Positions 33,015 to 40,593 are shown, counted from the stretch's first letter. The stretch: 47,853 bases of DNA from a virus (IMGVR_UViG_3300005589_000045:1-47853), one strand, 5' to 3'. A program made the numbers and translations. The notes: generated by a model from the letters alone, not told the origin.

Positions 33015-33432
33015 ATTATATCTTTCTGGTGTAATTACTAATGATGCAAAGTTAAAAACATATGAGGCTGGTGAATATGCGGCGTTTTTAAAGGACAATA
33101 AGGGCAAAAGGTTCACAATGGTACTAGATGCAATAGATATTGAAAAAAAACGGGCTTATTTGGCTTATTATTGGGCTGTAATCATACCGCGAATATATGA
33201 AGGATATAAAAATACAGGTGTTTCAACAACAAAAGCAGATACTGAAAGAAAAATGCGCGTTATTTGCCAACTTTATCATGAAACACCAAAAGATGATCAT
33301 TCTGGCTATGAAAAAAGGTTACTTTCAGTCAGTGAATTGAATGATGTTGAATTGTATGAATATGCATTTCGATTAAAGATTATATCAAACGAATTTTTAA
33401 ATGTGGATTTTGATGATCCAATTACTTACTAA
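33004..33432 (+). CDS. Unknown protein, possibly NinB-like
   Basis: This 142-residue protein has a central segment (KKRAYLAYYWAVIIPRIYEG) and a following Cys/His/acidic stretch which recall the NinB-type recombination proteins in size and style. The match is weak. It overlaps the SMC-like gene and precedes another unknown gene by 13 bases, inside the recombination module. Confidence 0.45.
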   Translation: MNHKLYLSGVITNDAKLKTYEAGEYAAFLKDNKGKRFTMVLDAIDIEKKRAYLAYYWAVIIPRIYEGYKNTGVSTTKADTERKMRVICQLYHETPKDDHSGYEKRLLSVSELNDVELYEYAFRLKIISNEFLNVDFDDPITY

Positions 33433-33445
33433 TAAATTTTAAAAA

Positions 33446-34021
33446 ATGGCAAAAAAAAGCATTGACAATGGACCCGGCTTAGGGCATTTTACTGTTCAGA
33501 AAATCAACAAACAGACTAATGGAGGATTGCACATTGAACACACCTCAGTTTATCCAATGGGTGATGATCAATTTGATGATGAAAACGATAAAAAAACATC
33601 ATCAAGGGCACCAATAGATGAATTTAAAAAGGAATTGAATTCACTAAGTGTGTATGTTGCAAAGATCCTGAATTACTCTAGTATTTTGAACATTTCATCA
33701 GACACGAAACTGAAGACAACACCACAACAATCAAAATACATTACATCTTTATGGAATGACTACGTGAATAAAATCACTATTAATGGCGTGAAGATTTGGA
33801 TGGCAGGAATGATGGTCACATCATGTGAAATTAATTATTCAATTATTGGTTTAAGCAGTCAGAGCATGGACCATAAAACCTATAAAATTGATGTTGCTGA
33901 GGGTTGTGATTTTGTTCATAAATTTGAAGATGAATTACGTGATTCATTGCAAAAATTGGTTGTTTACTCATATGACTATGTTCATAAAAGAGTAGGTGCA
34001 CAATTACAAGTAATAGAATAA
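33446..34021 (+). CDS. Unknown protein of recombination module
   Basis: This 191-residue protein (MAKKSIDNGPGLGHFTVQK) has a mixed alpha/beta pattern, with no catalytic motif I can see. Its stop overlaps the HNH gene start (TAATG), so it is probably coupled to it. It could be a DNA-binding partner of the nuclease module. Confidence 0.55.
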   Translation: MAKKSIDNGPGLGHFTVQKINKQTNGGLHIEHTSVYPMGDDQFDDENDKKTSSRAPIDEFKKELNSLSVYVAKILNYSSILNISSDTKLKTTPQQSKYITSLWNDYVNKITINGVKIWMAGMMVTSCEINYSIIGLSSQSMDHKTYKIDVAEGCDFVHKFEDELRDSLQKLVVYSYDYVHKRVGAQLQVIE

Positions 34022-34470
34022 TGTACCCAATTTTAATAAATACCAAGTCCGATTACAACCTTGTGTTGGGCTTGGGTTTTTCTCCATTAAATGATTGGCA
34101 AAGATTCAAGATCGATATTTTATTAAGGATTGAATTACAACGTGCAATATTTGGTCATACAATCTTAGGACCCGGTAACATTCCACAGGCAAATCAACGC
34201 TTTTATCATTTTTGTTGGGAACATTCAATAGTAAAATGCTGTGAAGAATGCCAATTACCATTGAGTGAATATAGTGCTGTTTTTATTTCTCATATACTAA
34301 GCCGTGCAGGTTATCCAGAAATGGCACATGATCCACGCAATCACAATTTATTATGTGGAACATGTCACCATAAATGGGAAAAAGACAACAACAGCAGGTC
34401 ATTAATGAAGATTAGGAAAAAGAATAATAGAATCATAAGACTTTTAAATGCAGATTATAAAACCATCTAA
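34021..34470 (+). CDS. HNH-type nuclease (NinG-like layout)
   Basis: This 149-residue protein has CCEECQLPL, then 'FISHILSRAGYPEMAHDPRN', and 'LLCGTCHHKWEKD'. The two CxxC pairs and the SHILSR...HDPRNHN segment make an HNH zinc-finger nuclease fold. NinG/Rap-type phage proteins with this layout act in recombination at branched DNA. The location in the recombination module fits. Confidence 0.72.
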   Translation: MYPILINTKSDYNLVLGLGFSPLNDWQRFKIDILLRIELQRAIFGHTILGPGNIPQANQRFYHFCWEHSIVKCCEECQLPLSEYSAVFISHILSRAGYPEMAHDPRNHNLLCGTCHHKWEKDNNSRSLMKIRKKNNRIIRLLNADYKTI

Positions 34471-34481
34471 AAAAAGAAATC

Positions 34482-35012
34482 ATGCAAACATTTTCAAAAA
34501 AACCGGATCCGGATAGAAATGATCATTTCAAAGCAATCACTGTTAAACAACCATTTGCTGATGCTTTGATTGATGGTATGCGTATCGTATTGCGAGAAAA
34601 ACCAACAGAATTCAGAGGTGTTGTTGTTGTCTGCAGCTCATATGATGTAATGCCTGGAATTATAGGATCAAAACATTACAAATTAGGAAGAACGATTTGT
34701 GTTGTCGAAATTAAAGATTGTGTAAAAGTCTCAGATATGAGCCCATCAGATTGGCGCAAGCATTCAAAACTTTCACTTTCTGATAAAACAAAATATAAGC
34801 ATACATATGCATTAATAATTGATTATCATCGTGCATTGGTCAATATACCTGTTTTGGAAAAAAAAGGCATTTGGAACCTAACAGTCAAAAAAGGATCTTT
34901 AATATGCATTGAATCAATCGAAAATGAAAAATACTTTCCAATTAGCACTTGGACTTTGATTAGTGTTTCAACTTTAATTATATTGATGATAATTTTGATA
35001 TTAACAATATAA
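34482..35012 (+). CDS. ASCH-like domain protein with C-terminal membrane anchor
   Basis: This 176-residue protein has an ASCH/PUA-like domain in residues 15-140: KAITVKQPFADALIDGMRIV, 'LREKPTEFRGVVVVCSS', 'GRTICVVEIKDCVKVSDMS'. ASCH domains bind RNA or modified nucleotides. The last 23 residues (TWTLISVSTLIILMIILILT) form one membrane segment, so the domain would be tail-anchored on the inner face of the membrane. I do not know this combination from other phages. Confidence 0.7.
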   Translation: MQTFSKKPDPDRNDHFKAITVKQPFADALIDGMRIVLREKPTEFRGVVVVCSSYDVMPGIIGSKHYKLGRTICVVEIKDCVKVSDMSPSDWRKHSKLSLSDKTKYKHTYALIIDYHRALVNIPVLEKKGIWNLTVKKGSLICIESIENEKYFPISTWTLISVSTLIILMIILILTI

Positions 35013-35021
35013 CCCTAAGTC

Positions 35022-35288
35022 ATGCAATACGAAAAAATCATTATCAGAAAGGACAATACAAAAATTAGAATTATTGTAAAAATCAATGAAACAGCTAAAA
35101 AGATTAGTTTGCTTCATATGGTTAGAGTAAGAACAAAAAAGGGCTGGAATAAGCCAAAAACCAACATTGTGTCCGATAATGAAATTTTACAAGCAAGAAA
35201 AGAAGCAAAAGAATTTTTAAAACTTAAATCCAAACCTCATGAATGTGATAATAGTAAAATGCACAAAGAAAAAGTATTGGTATCATAA
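35022..35288 (+). CDS. Unknown small basic protein
   Basis: This 88-residue protein (MQYEKIIIRKDNTKIRIIVK) is basic and beta-rich at the start, with a helical end. No motif is recognised. It lies nine bases after the ASCH-like gene. Confidence 0.55.
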   Translation: MQYEKIIIRKDNTKIRIIVKINETAKKISLLHMVRVRTKKGWNKPKTNIVSDNEILQARKEAKEFLKLKSKPHECDNSKMHKEKVLVS

Positions 35289-35322
35289 ATATATTGGTCA
35301 TACATTTCAAATAAAATCAGAC

Positions 35323-35415
35323 ATGAAAGAAGGTAAATTTGAAGTAGTAAACAATGAACAGTCTAATGATGCGCTTTTAATAGATCCATCTGATTGCACA
35401 TTGAAAGATGATTAA
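35323..35415 (+). CDS. Very small acidic protein, 30 residues
   Basis: The product begins MKEGKFEVVNNEQSNDALLI and ends KDD. The start has an AT-rich leader, and a terminator follows. It may be real, but the length is short. Confidence 0.35.
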   Translation: MKEGKFEVVNNEQSNDALLIDPSDCTLKDD

Positions 35416-35446
35416 TATTAAAACATGTTGAATAACATATGATTGA

Positions 35447-35479
35447 ATGGTGTATTTATGGATACACCATTTTATTTTT
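35447..35479 (+). terminator. Terminator before DUF3850-like gene
   Basis: ATGGTGTAT and ATACACCAT form a 9-bp stem with a six-base loop, then TTTATTTTT. The T tract overlaps a promoter -7 box. Confidence 0.8.
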
Positions 35480-35480
35480 G
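35473..35480 (+). promoter_or_regulatory. -7 element before DUF3850-like gene
   Basis: TATTTTTG fits TAnnTTTG, 21 bases upstream of the start at 35502. It shares bases with the terminator tail. Confidence 0.45.
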
Positions 35481-35501
35481 TATAAACTTAATATATAAAA
35501 A

Positions 35502-35948
35502 ATGGCAGTTCATATTTTAAAAATAATGCCGGAGTACTATGTTGAAATCGAAGCTGGCAATAAATCTTTTGAATTAATAAAAAATGATCGTGATTTTAAA
35601 GTTGATGATGTAGTAATAATGGAGGTTGTCAAAGATGGCACACCTACCAATGAAAAGACAGCGCCAAGGATAATAACTTATGTATTCAAAGGTGGTAAGT
35701 TTGGTTTGTCATCTGATTATTGCATTTTTGAAACAAAGCCAATCGGATCCATAACAAAACCACAACCAATCTTACCTGAAATTGACCTTGCTTTTTCACA
35801 ACAAGCAATTGGAAATTGTGAATTCATTACCATTGCCAAAGAAAAGGGCTTTGATCCTGAAGATGATGTGACAATTACATTGTTTTCGATGATCTTTTTT
35901 GAAGGTTATCAAATGGCAAAATCAATTGTTGATAAACTAACCAAATAA
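35502..35948 (+). CDS. DUF3850-like (ASCH/PUA superfamily) protein
   Basis: This 148-residue protein follows the DUF3850 pattern: 'HILKIMPEYYVEIEAGNKSF', 'ELIKNDRDFKVDDVVIM', 'RIITYVFKGGKFGLSSDYCI'. The usual ELR is ELI here. The C-terminal 55 residues (after residue 90) are an added helical part. DUF3850 proteins belong to the ASCH/PUA group and may bind RNA or nucleotides. It is the second ASCH-like protein within 1.5 kb. Confidence 0.78.
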   Translation: MAVHILKIMPEYYVEIEAGNKSFELIKNDRDFKVDDVVIMEVVKDGTPTNEKTAPRIITYVFKGGKFGLSSDYCIFETKPIGSITKPQPILPEIDLAFSQQAIGNCEFITIAKEKGFDPEDDVTITLFSMIFFEGYQMAKSIVDKLTK

Positions 35949-35950
35949 CC

Positions 35951-36184
35951 ATGGCTTTGATCGTAAGAAAAGGTGATTATTTGAAATATGAATTAAAAAG
36001 ACCTGATTTTGATAATATTTCAGTGAATTCAATAACACCACCGGATGATGCACCTGAAGATGATGTTGTAATTGTAGATGTAGAAGTTTTACAAACAGAT
36101 GGTTATTCATCATTGATAATATTTTACAATCCTTATACAGGTCAGAAAAACAACAGGGCCATTTCAAATTCAAGACTAAAATAA
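35951..36184 (+). CDS. Unknown small protein, 77 residues
   Basis: The product (MALIVRKGDYLKYELKRPDF) is acidic and beta-rich. It starts two bases after the DUF3850-like gene and its stop overlaps the next start (TAATG). Probably co-translated. No family recognised. Confidence 0.55.
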   Translation: MALIVRKGDYLKYELKRPDFDNISVNSITPPDDAPEDDVVIVDVEVLQTDGYSSLIIFYNPYTGQKNNRAISNSRLK

Positions 36185-36387
36185 TGGAAGAAAAGAAATT
36201 ATATTGCAATGATGGTAAAATTTGCAAACACTTTTTATTTGCTAAAGGAATAAAAGGCAATATAGATCATTTGTTGTGTAAAAAATATAGATTAGTACCA
36301 AAAGGCAAACAACCAAAAGAAAGAGTGCAAATCTGTATTGATAAAAATAGCTTTGAAGTATTAGAGATTAAAGGGGATTTATTTTAA
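36184..36387 (+). CDS. Small Cys-containing protein, 67 residues
   Basis: The product (MEEKKLYCNDGKICKHFLFA) has Cys at residues 8, 14 and 32, and one near 51, which could bind metal. The stop TAA is part of TAACG, as in the accessory clusters. It is the last gene before cluster B. Confidence 0.55.
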   Translation: MEEKKLYCNDGKICKHFLFAKGIKGNIDHLLCKKYRLVPKGKQPKERVQICIDKNSFEVLEIKGDLF

Positions 36388-36465
36388 CGTAAAAATTTAT
36401 GATGCGGCTACACTTAGAACTTATAGAAAGTAAATAGAAAATTATAACCAAATAAAACATTAGCG

Positions 36466-36882
36466 ATGGATAGCATTACATTAACAAGACAACAAATTTT
36501 AGATTGGATTAAGGAAAATAATGATAGTATCGAAGAGAATAAGGAGAACGCCAGAGCAGACAAAAGCGAGAATGATAGTGAAGGTTGGCAATTTTATATG
36601 GACGATAATAAAAAATTACATGGAGAAAACGACGCCCTACGACAGCTTTTGAATATGATGGATACGAGCGATGGCAAGAAGCAACAAGAAAACATAAGTA
36701 GCTGCATTATAAATAGTGTTAGCCACTGTGCCTTTCAATTATGCCCGAAATGTAACGGACAGGGTACAATGAGTAAGCCGCCCCATATACCTGGCGATGT
36801 TAATGAATGGACTAGTAGCCAAACTTCTTTTACTTGCGATGTTTGCAACGGAGAAAAAATACTCAAAACGCATAGTGGGTAA
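36466..36882 (+). CDS. Protein with DnaJ-like zinc finger (cluster B)
   Basis: This 138-residue protein has a helical, charged N-terminal part and a C-terminal Cys cluster: CPKCNGQGTMSKPPH, then 'TCDVCNGEKIL'. The CxxCxGxG repeats are like the DnaJ zinc domain. Similar C-termini occur in small Bacteroidota phage proteins. The start context TTAGCGATGGA and stop TAACGA link it to the other cassette-like genes. Codon choice is richer in G+C than the phage core. Confidence 0.65.
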   Translation: MDSITLTRQQILDWIKENNDSIEENKENARADKSENDSEGWQFYMDDNKKLHGENDALRQLLNMMDTSDGKKQQENISSCIINSVSHCAFQLCPKCNGQGTMSKPPHIPGDVNEWTSSQTSFTCDVCNGEKILKTHSG

Positions 36883-36949
36883 CGACCTGTGTATGTTGCT
36901 GTATTTTGTTTTTCACAAAATATGCAATATTACACTTTGTTATACCCCG

Positions 36950-36967
36950 TTTTTGTGTGTTGGCAAA
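36950..36967. repeat. 18-bp repeat TTTTTGTGyGTTGGCAAA (copy 2)
   Basis: See the copy at 29941-29958. Here the element closes the 85-base stretch after the Cys-rich gene at 36466, with a promoter 28 bases further on. Confidence 0.55.
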
Positions 36968-36995
36968 AATAATTTACAGAAAAGTGTATTTTTAT

Positions 36996-37026
36996 TTGGT
37001 AGTTAATACAGAAAGCTGTATATTTG
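36996..37026 (+). promoter_or_regulatory. Promoter in cluster B
   Basis: TTG (36996-36998), a 20-base spacer and TATATTTG (37019-37026) match the Bacteroidota consensus. The gene starts at 37055. Confidence 0.7.
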
Positions 37027-37054
37027 ATGTATAGAAATTTAATAAACAGAAATT

Positions 37055-37258
37055 ATGACAGCTTTAGAAAACATCACAAACCAAATGAAAACTTTAGAGG
37101 TAGAAATTGCAAGACAACAAGCTTACATTGCAAAACACGGAGATTCAAATAACGCTGGCGAATACGATGAGCAATGGGAACAATACAAAGAAGAAGCTCA
37201 ATACAACCTAAACAAATGGGATGCAATGAAACAAATGAGAGATGGACTCAAAAACTAA
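37055..37258 (+). CDS. Small coiled-coil protein (cluster B)
   Basis: This 67-residue protein (ITNQMKTLEVEIARQQAYIA) is predicted as one long coiled coil. It overlaps the next gene by 17 bases. No family recognised. Its own promoter lies upstream. Confidence 0.6.
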   Translation: MTALENITNQMKTLEVEIARQQAYIAKHGDSNNAGEYDEQWEQYKEEAQYNLNKWDAMKQMRDGLKN

Positions 37259-37502
37259 CGAAGAAATAATAAAACGCCACGCACCTGATTGGGTGCAGTG
37301 GCACGACCATTGTAAAAAACAAGTATTAGAAGCTATGGCAGAGAAAGACAAAGGAATAATTAATTGGCACGAATTAAGTAGAAAATTATCTGGTAATGGT
37401 CAAAATATTCGACCAAATAAAATACCCCAAAAATACGAACGAAAAGTAAAAAGATTACTGCTACTGTTGAAGTTGTGGGAGCGTTGGGCTAATGGGGTAT
37501 AA
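37242..37502 (+). CDS. Unknown helical protein (cluster B)
   Basis: This 86-residue protein (KTNEEIIKRHAPDWVQWHDH) is helical and basic at its end, with two Trp-rich patches. The stop TAA is in TAATGG, a variant of the cluster stop word, and the repeat at 37511 follows. It is coupled to the coiled-coil gene by overlap. Confidence 0.6.
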   Translation: MDSKTNEEIIKRHAPDWVQWHDHCKKQVLEAMAEKDKGIINWHELSRKLSGNGQNIRPNKIPQKYERKVKRLLLLLKLWERWANGV

Positions 37503-37551
37503 TGGCTACAGGTATGGTTAGTTGCCTGTTGAATAACCCACTAACTTTAAA
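37500..37551. repeat. Cassette-end repeat (copy 1)
   Basis: After TAATGG come GGTATGGTTAGTTGCC and TGTTGAATAACCCAC. The same words AGTTGCC and TGTTGAATAACC stand after the stop of the gene at 37582. GGTTA and TAACC form an inverted pair. Confidence 0.5.
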
Positions 37552-37581
37552 ACAATAGTAAAAACTTAAAAATAGCGAGCG

Positions 37582-37884
37582 ATGGAAAGTATAGCAATAG
37601 ACGTGCTTAGAGATAAGTTAATAGAAATTGACAAAGGCTTAGATGGCTGTAATAAACATGGAGACTCCTTTAAAATGTTAAGACATATTAGAACAGAATT
37701 AAATAGCGCCATAACTATACTAGAAAGGTGTGGTGGGAAAATGACAAAACAAGAATTTGGGCAATTAACTATACCTGATGTTATGCTTTTGCGCTGTTAT
37801 GTGTGTGATGGTGTAGGGTTAATGCCTCATGACCATATGCTAGGGTGTAATTGTTGTGGCGGCAAGGGGCAGCGTAAAGTATAA
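37582..37884 (+). CDS. Protein with DnaJ-like zinc finger (cluster B, second)
   Basis: This 100-residue protein has a helical N-terminus and a C-terminal Cys cluster: CYVCDGVGLMPHDHM, then CNCCGGKGQ. It is like the gene at 36466 in its CxxCxGxG pattern but not in the N-terminus, so a shared finger on different bodies is likely. The start context GCGAGCGATGGA and the stop TAACGG fit the cluster. Confidence 0.62.
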   Translation: MESIAIDVLRDKLIEIDKGLDGCNKHGDSFKMLRHIRTELNSAITILERCGGKMTKQEFGQLTIPDVMLLRCYVCDGVGLMPHDHMLGCNCCGGKGQRKV

Positions 37885-37925
37885 CGGTTTAGGTAAGTTG
37901 CCGTTGCTTGTTGAATAACCTACCA
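37882..37925. repeat. Cassette-end repeat (copy 2)
   Basis: TAACGG, then TTTAGGTAAGTTGCC and TGTTGAATAACCTACC. TAGGT and ACCTA form an inverted pair. It is a diverged copy of 37500-37551. Confidence 0.5.
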
Positions 37926-37962
37926 AAGATAATGCGAGATATAAACTTCAAATAAAATTTTT

Positions 37963-38307
37963 ATGGCCAGAATTATAGAAATATTGCAAAAAGAATACGG
38001 CAGATTGGAATATGCAATGAAATTAGGTAAAAGCATTGGAAAAGAAAATGCACCTGAATACAAACAACTTGAAATTGAGCTTAAAGAAACAGGTGAAGCA
38101 ATAAAAATTTTACGCACGAATGCCGATACGGGAGAAAAGCAATGCAATTTACCTGTTGTTGTATGCAGTACTTGGTTATTCTTCTACGAAGGCGAGAAAG
38201 ATAAACCACAATTTAAAGTACAGGCAAACACACAATGGGAAGCCTACCAAATAGCAGCTGAAACTTATGGCCCGCAAGTTGAAGACATGATGTATTGTAT
38301 GATTTAG
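37963..38307 (+). CDS. Unknown protein at the end of cluster B
   Basis: This 114-residue protein has a helical start (RIIEILQKEYGRLEYAMKLG) and a beta-rich end (WLFFYEGEKDKPQFKVQANT and 'YGPQVEDMMYCM'). No family recognised. It is the last gene before the integrase leader. Confidence 0.6.
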   Translation: MARIIEILQKEYGRLEYAMKLGKSIGKENAPEYKQLEIELKETGEAIKILRTNADTGEKQCNLPVVVCSTWLFFYEGEKDKPQFKVQANTQWEAYQIAAETYGPQVEDMMYCMI

Positions 38308-38317
38308 TATTGCATAC

Positions 38318-38408
38318 AACTAGCTCTTACATACTAACGTTTTAAAAGTGTAATAATCAATAATATAAAACAGTGTTTATGTGCAAAGTTAAATTATTTG
38401 AACAGCAA
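38318..38408 (+). repeat. Integrase leader, intact partner of the 30911 copy
   Basis: The 17-mer AACTAGCTCTTACATAC (38318-38334) and the following 74 bases, which include the integrase start codon, align without gap to 30911-31001. This may hold a control site or part of attP, but no core site can be named. Confidence 0.55.
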
Positions 38409-39182
38409 TTAAGATTGAATAAGTCAGAACAAACAGTAAAGAATTACACTAAGCAATTTAAACTGTTTGTTGATTACTTCAAAAGTCAAGACATCAGGTA
38501 TTTATCAGACCAATCCATTAAAGAATATATTCTTTTCTTACATACTATATATGGATATTCTGCAATTGTTCATGCTATTTCTGCAATCAAGTTTTATTAC
38601 AAGCATTTAAACAGTAGGAAAAGACAATTAAATCTTCCATTACCAGCTAAACCAAAAATAGTGCCGGCTGTATTAAGCATCGATGAAGTAAAAAGAATGA
38701 TCAAGTACACTATGAACTTAAAACACAAAGCAATTATTGAAACAATGTTTTGTCATGGTTTACGTAGATCTGAATTAATCAATCTTAAAATAACAGATAT
38801 TGATTCAGCAAATATGGAACTGAAGGTTATTCAATCGAAAGGTTTGAAAGATCGAAATATCCCATTATCAAGATCTTGTTTGAAAACATTAAGGGATTAT
38901 TACAAGGCATTCAGGCCAAAAGAATACATGTTTAATGGTCAATCTTCAAAACAATATTCAACCACTTCACTTTGTAACGTAATTAAACAAGCCGCAAAAA
39001 GAGCAAGTATAAATAAAAACGTTCACCCACATACACTAAGGCATTCATTCGCTACTTACTTAGTTTCTATTGATAAAAGTTTGGCAAAAATAAGTGATTG
39101 GATGGGACACAGTAACACAAAAACAACTGAAATATATTGCCACATAGTACATGAAGATAATCCAGTTAATTTAGTCGCATAA
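38379..39182 (+). CDS. int: Tyrosine recombinase (phage integrase)
   Basis: This 267-residue protein has an N-terminal SAM-like core-binding domain (residues 5-85) and a catalytic domain with the full set: Arg in 'CHGLRRSEL' (R129), Lys in SKGLKDR (K154), HTLRH (H218, R221), 'WMGHSN' (H244) and Tyr in 'TEIYCH' (Y253). It resembles XerC/D-type phage integrases. It suggests a temperate phage or recombination with a host dif-like site. The ATG at 38379 was chosen; an upstream GTG at 38373 is also in frame. Confidence 0.93.
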   Translation: MCKVKLFEQQLRLNKSEQTVKNYTKQFKLFVDYFKSQDIRYLSDQSIKEYILFLHTIYGYSAIVHAISAIKFYYKHLNSRKRQLNLPLPAKPKIVPAVLSIDEVKRMIKYTMNLKHKAIIETMFCHGLRRSELINLKITDIDSANMELKVIQSKGLKDRNIPLSRSCLKTLRDYYKAFRPKEYMFNGQSSKQYSTTSLCNVIKQAAKRASINKNVHPHTLRHSFATYLVSIDKSLAKISDWMGHSNTKTTEIYCHIVHEDNPVNLVA

Positions 39183-39200
39183 ATATAGGAGGAACAAAAG

Positions 39201-39689
39201 ATGAATGAAAAAGTATTATTATTCGTATGGGGTGCTTCATCGGCATCTGTATTGTGGGGTTTACTCTTTTTATTGTGGTATAAGGCCAATTTAACTGCAA
39301 GAAAAAGAATGTCTGAAATGATAAAGTTCAGCTCTAATTTCACAGAAGCTTCAAACAAGGCTGTTGAGACAATGAAAGATCTTCAAACATCATTTAGTGA
39401 TATTTCAAAACTTCCTGAAGCACCTAAAGTGATTAATATATTTCATTCGAAGCCTTCAAAGGTTGCGCTATCATTCACCACTAAACAATGTGTTAAGATA
39501 ACAACAAAAGAACAATTCAATAAAATCCGTTATTTAATAGGAGCTGATGAAATAACAGATTCTTTGGTTGATATTCTTTATTTGGAACATAGGAAAGATA
39601 AAATACGATTCTCATTTACACCACTCAATTCAATAACTGGTGATAAATACGAAGTTGTATCATTTGAAAAAGCAGTTGTTTATGAATAG
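39201..39689 (+). CDS. Membrane-anchored protein of unknown function
   Basis: This 162-residue protein has one N-terminal membrane segment (VLLFVWGASSASVLWGLLFL), a short coiled coil (residues about 40-65) and a C-terminal mixed domain. A strong Shine-Dalgarno site (AGGAGG, 39188-39193) precedes the ATG. Function unknown. It overlaps the next gene by eight bases. Confidence 0.6.
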   Translation: MNEKVLLFVWGASSASVLWGLLFLLWYKANLTARKRMSEMIKFSSNFTEASNKAVETMKDLQTSFSDISKLPEAPKVINIFHSKPSKVALSFTTKQCVKITTKEQFNKIRYLIGADEITDSLVDILYLEHRKDKIRFSFTPLNSITGDKYEVVSFEKAVVYE

Positions 39690-39930
39690 ATTGGTGCCTT
39701 TTAGTAATGGTAATGAGTTTTTAACATGGAAAAACAGGAATTGTGATAAATGCCATAAGTATGAAAACACATCAACATCATACAAAACTGCAAATTGTCC
39801 TGCAGCGTTTGATATTGACATGGGGTCTATATGTGGATCAATCCGATATAGAACAGCAATTGATATTGGTCATTCAGGAATAACTGGTGATTTTGTGAAC
39901 TTGAATGATAAGTGTAAAATGAAAAAATAA
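39682..39930 (+). CDS. Cys-rich phage protein
   Basis: This 82-residue protein has the pattern FLTWKNRNCDKCHKYEN, then 'TANCPAAFDIDMGSICGSI' and a last Cys in 'NDKCKMKK'. Such W..NC..C proteins are common in phages of several hosts, and probably bind zinc. The start is ATG 39682. The stop overlaps the next start. Confidence 0.62.
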   Translation: MNRLVPFSNGNEFLTWKNRNCDKCHKYENTSTSYKTANCPAAFDIDMGSICGSIRYRTAIDIGHSGITGDFVNLNDKCKMKK

Positions 39931-40085
39931 TGTTCAATATTAAAAGAACCGGTGATGATTGCGGATTCAATACGTGTTATGGATGTATCTTCAACACCAT
40001 TGGTTTTTGTAGGGAACAAATAATAATGAAACATGGCAAAAAAGAGCAGCGACCAAAAGCAAAAAGAGCTTCAAAAACAAATTGA
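39930..40085 (+). CDS. Small CYGC-family protein, 51 residues
   Basis: The product begins MFNIKRTGDDCGFNTCYGCI and goes on FNTIGFCREQIIMKHGKK. The Cys spacing and the words CYGCxF and IxxKHG match the small protein at 26371, so the two are probably paralogues. It overlaps the upstream stop (TAATG) and the next gene. A metal-binding role is possible. Confidence 0.55.
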   Translation: MFNIKRTGDDCGFNTCYGCIFNTIGFCREQIIMKHGKKEQRPKAKRASKTN

Positions 40086-40155
40086 TGAAGCTAAAAAGAA
40101 GTACATCAATTGGTATGATGTAGTCTATAAGAAATCGAAACCAATTTCACGTTGA
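40033..40155 (+). CDS. Small basic protein, 40 residues
   Basis: The product (MAKKSSDQKQKELQKQIDEA) is a charged helix. It starts inside the CYGC-family gene and its TGA overlaps the next ATG (TGATG). The tight coupling on both sides supports it. Confidence 0.45.
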   Translation: MAKKSSDQKQKELQKQIDEAKKKYINWYDVVYKKSKPISR

Positions 40156-40409
40156 TGGATTTTGAAAGCCTTCCATATAACATTCAATTACTAAGCTATA
40201 AGAATGACGCAAAGCATCATTATCAAAAGCTTTATAAAAAAGGTATTCGTAAAGGCATGAAAAAACAATTTGCAATTCAACGTTCTGCATCATGGATAAA
40301 CAAACAATTTGGAAGAACAATTGATTGGTCAACTATGAATGGGCTTAACATTGAAGATTGCAAAAGAATTATTGAATTGATTAAACCATATATAAAGGCT
40401 TATAAATAA
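40155..40409 (+). CDS. Unknown protein, 84 residues
   Basis: The product (MDFESLPYNIQLLSYKNDAK) is helical and basic. A TTG upstream is also in frame, but ATG 40155 fits the overlap. No motif recognised. A terminator follows at 40458. Confidence 0.55.
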   Translation: MDFESLPYNIQLLSYKNDAKHHYQKLYKKGIRKGMKKQFAIQRSASWINKQFGRTIDWSTMNGLNIEDCKRIIELIKPYIKAYK

Positions 40410-40457
40410 CCAGATGAACAAAACCATTTTGAGTAGGTGTGTTTTTGTGAATGGTTC

Positions 40458-40499
40458 CAGGTGTATTGTGAAAGCTTTACACCTGTTTTTGTTTTTTTT
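40458..40499 (+). terminator. Terminator after integrase-region operon
   Basis: CAGGTGTA and TACACCTG form an 8-bp stem with a 12-base loop, followed by two T tracts. Confidence 0.78.
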
Positions 40500-40531
40500 A
40501 AATAAATAATAAAAAATAAATACGAATATGC

Positions 40532-40574
40532 TTGTGATGTTTTAAAAAAGTACTACATTTGCTGATGTAATAAT
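40532..40574 (+). promoter_or_regulatory. Promoter with shared 21-bp element (copy 2)
   Basis: TTG (40532-40534), a 19-base spacer and TACATTTG (40554-40561). The 21 bases from 40554 equal those from 26699. It drives the gene at 40594. The two operons may therefore be controlled together. Confidence 0.75.
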
Positions 40575-40593
40575 GAAACAAAAAAACACAATC

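Larger units (their letters stand above)
36883..37054. other. Intergenic element of cluster B
   Basis: It runs from TAACGA (36880) to TTTTTGTGTGTTGGCAAA (36950-36967) and then to a promoter (36996-37026). The same closing word occurs in cluster A. I see no gene. Confidence 0.5.

Noticed and set aside
38318-38334. The 17-bp repeat as attP core
   Set aside because: The second copy is within the phage and belongs to a longer gap-free match including integrase codons, so a duplication explains it better than an attachment core.
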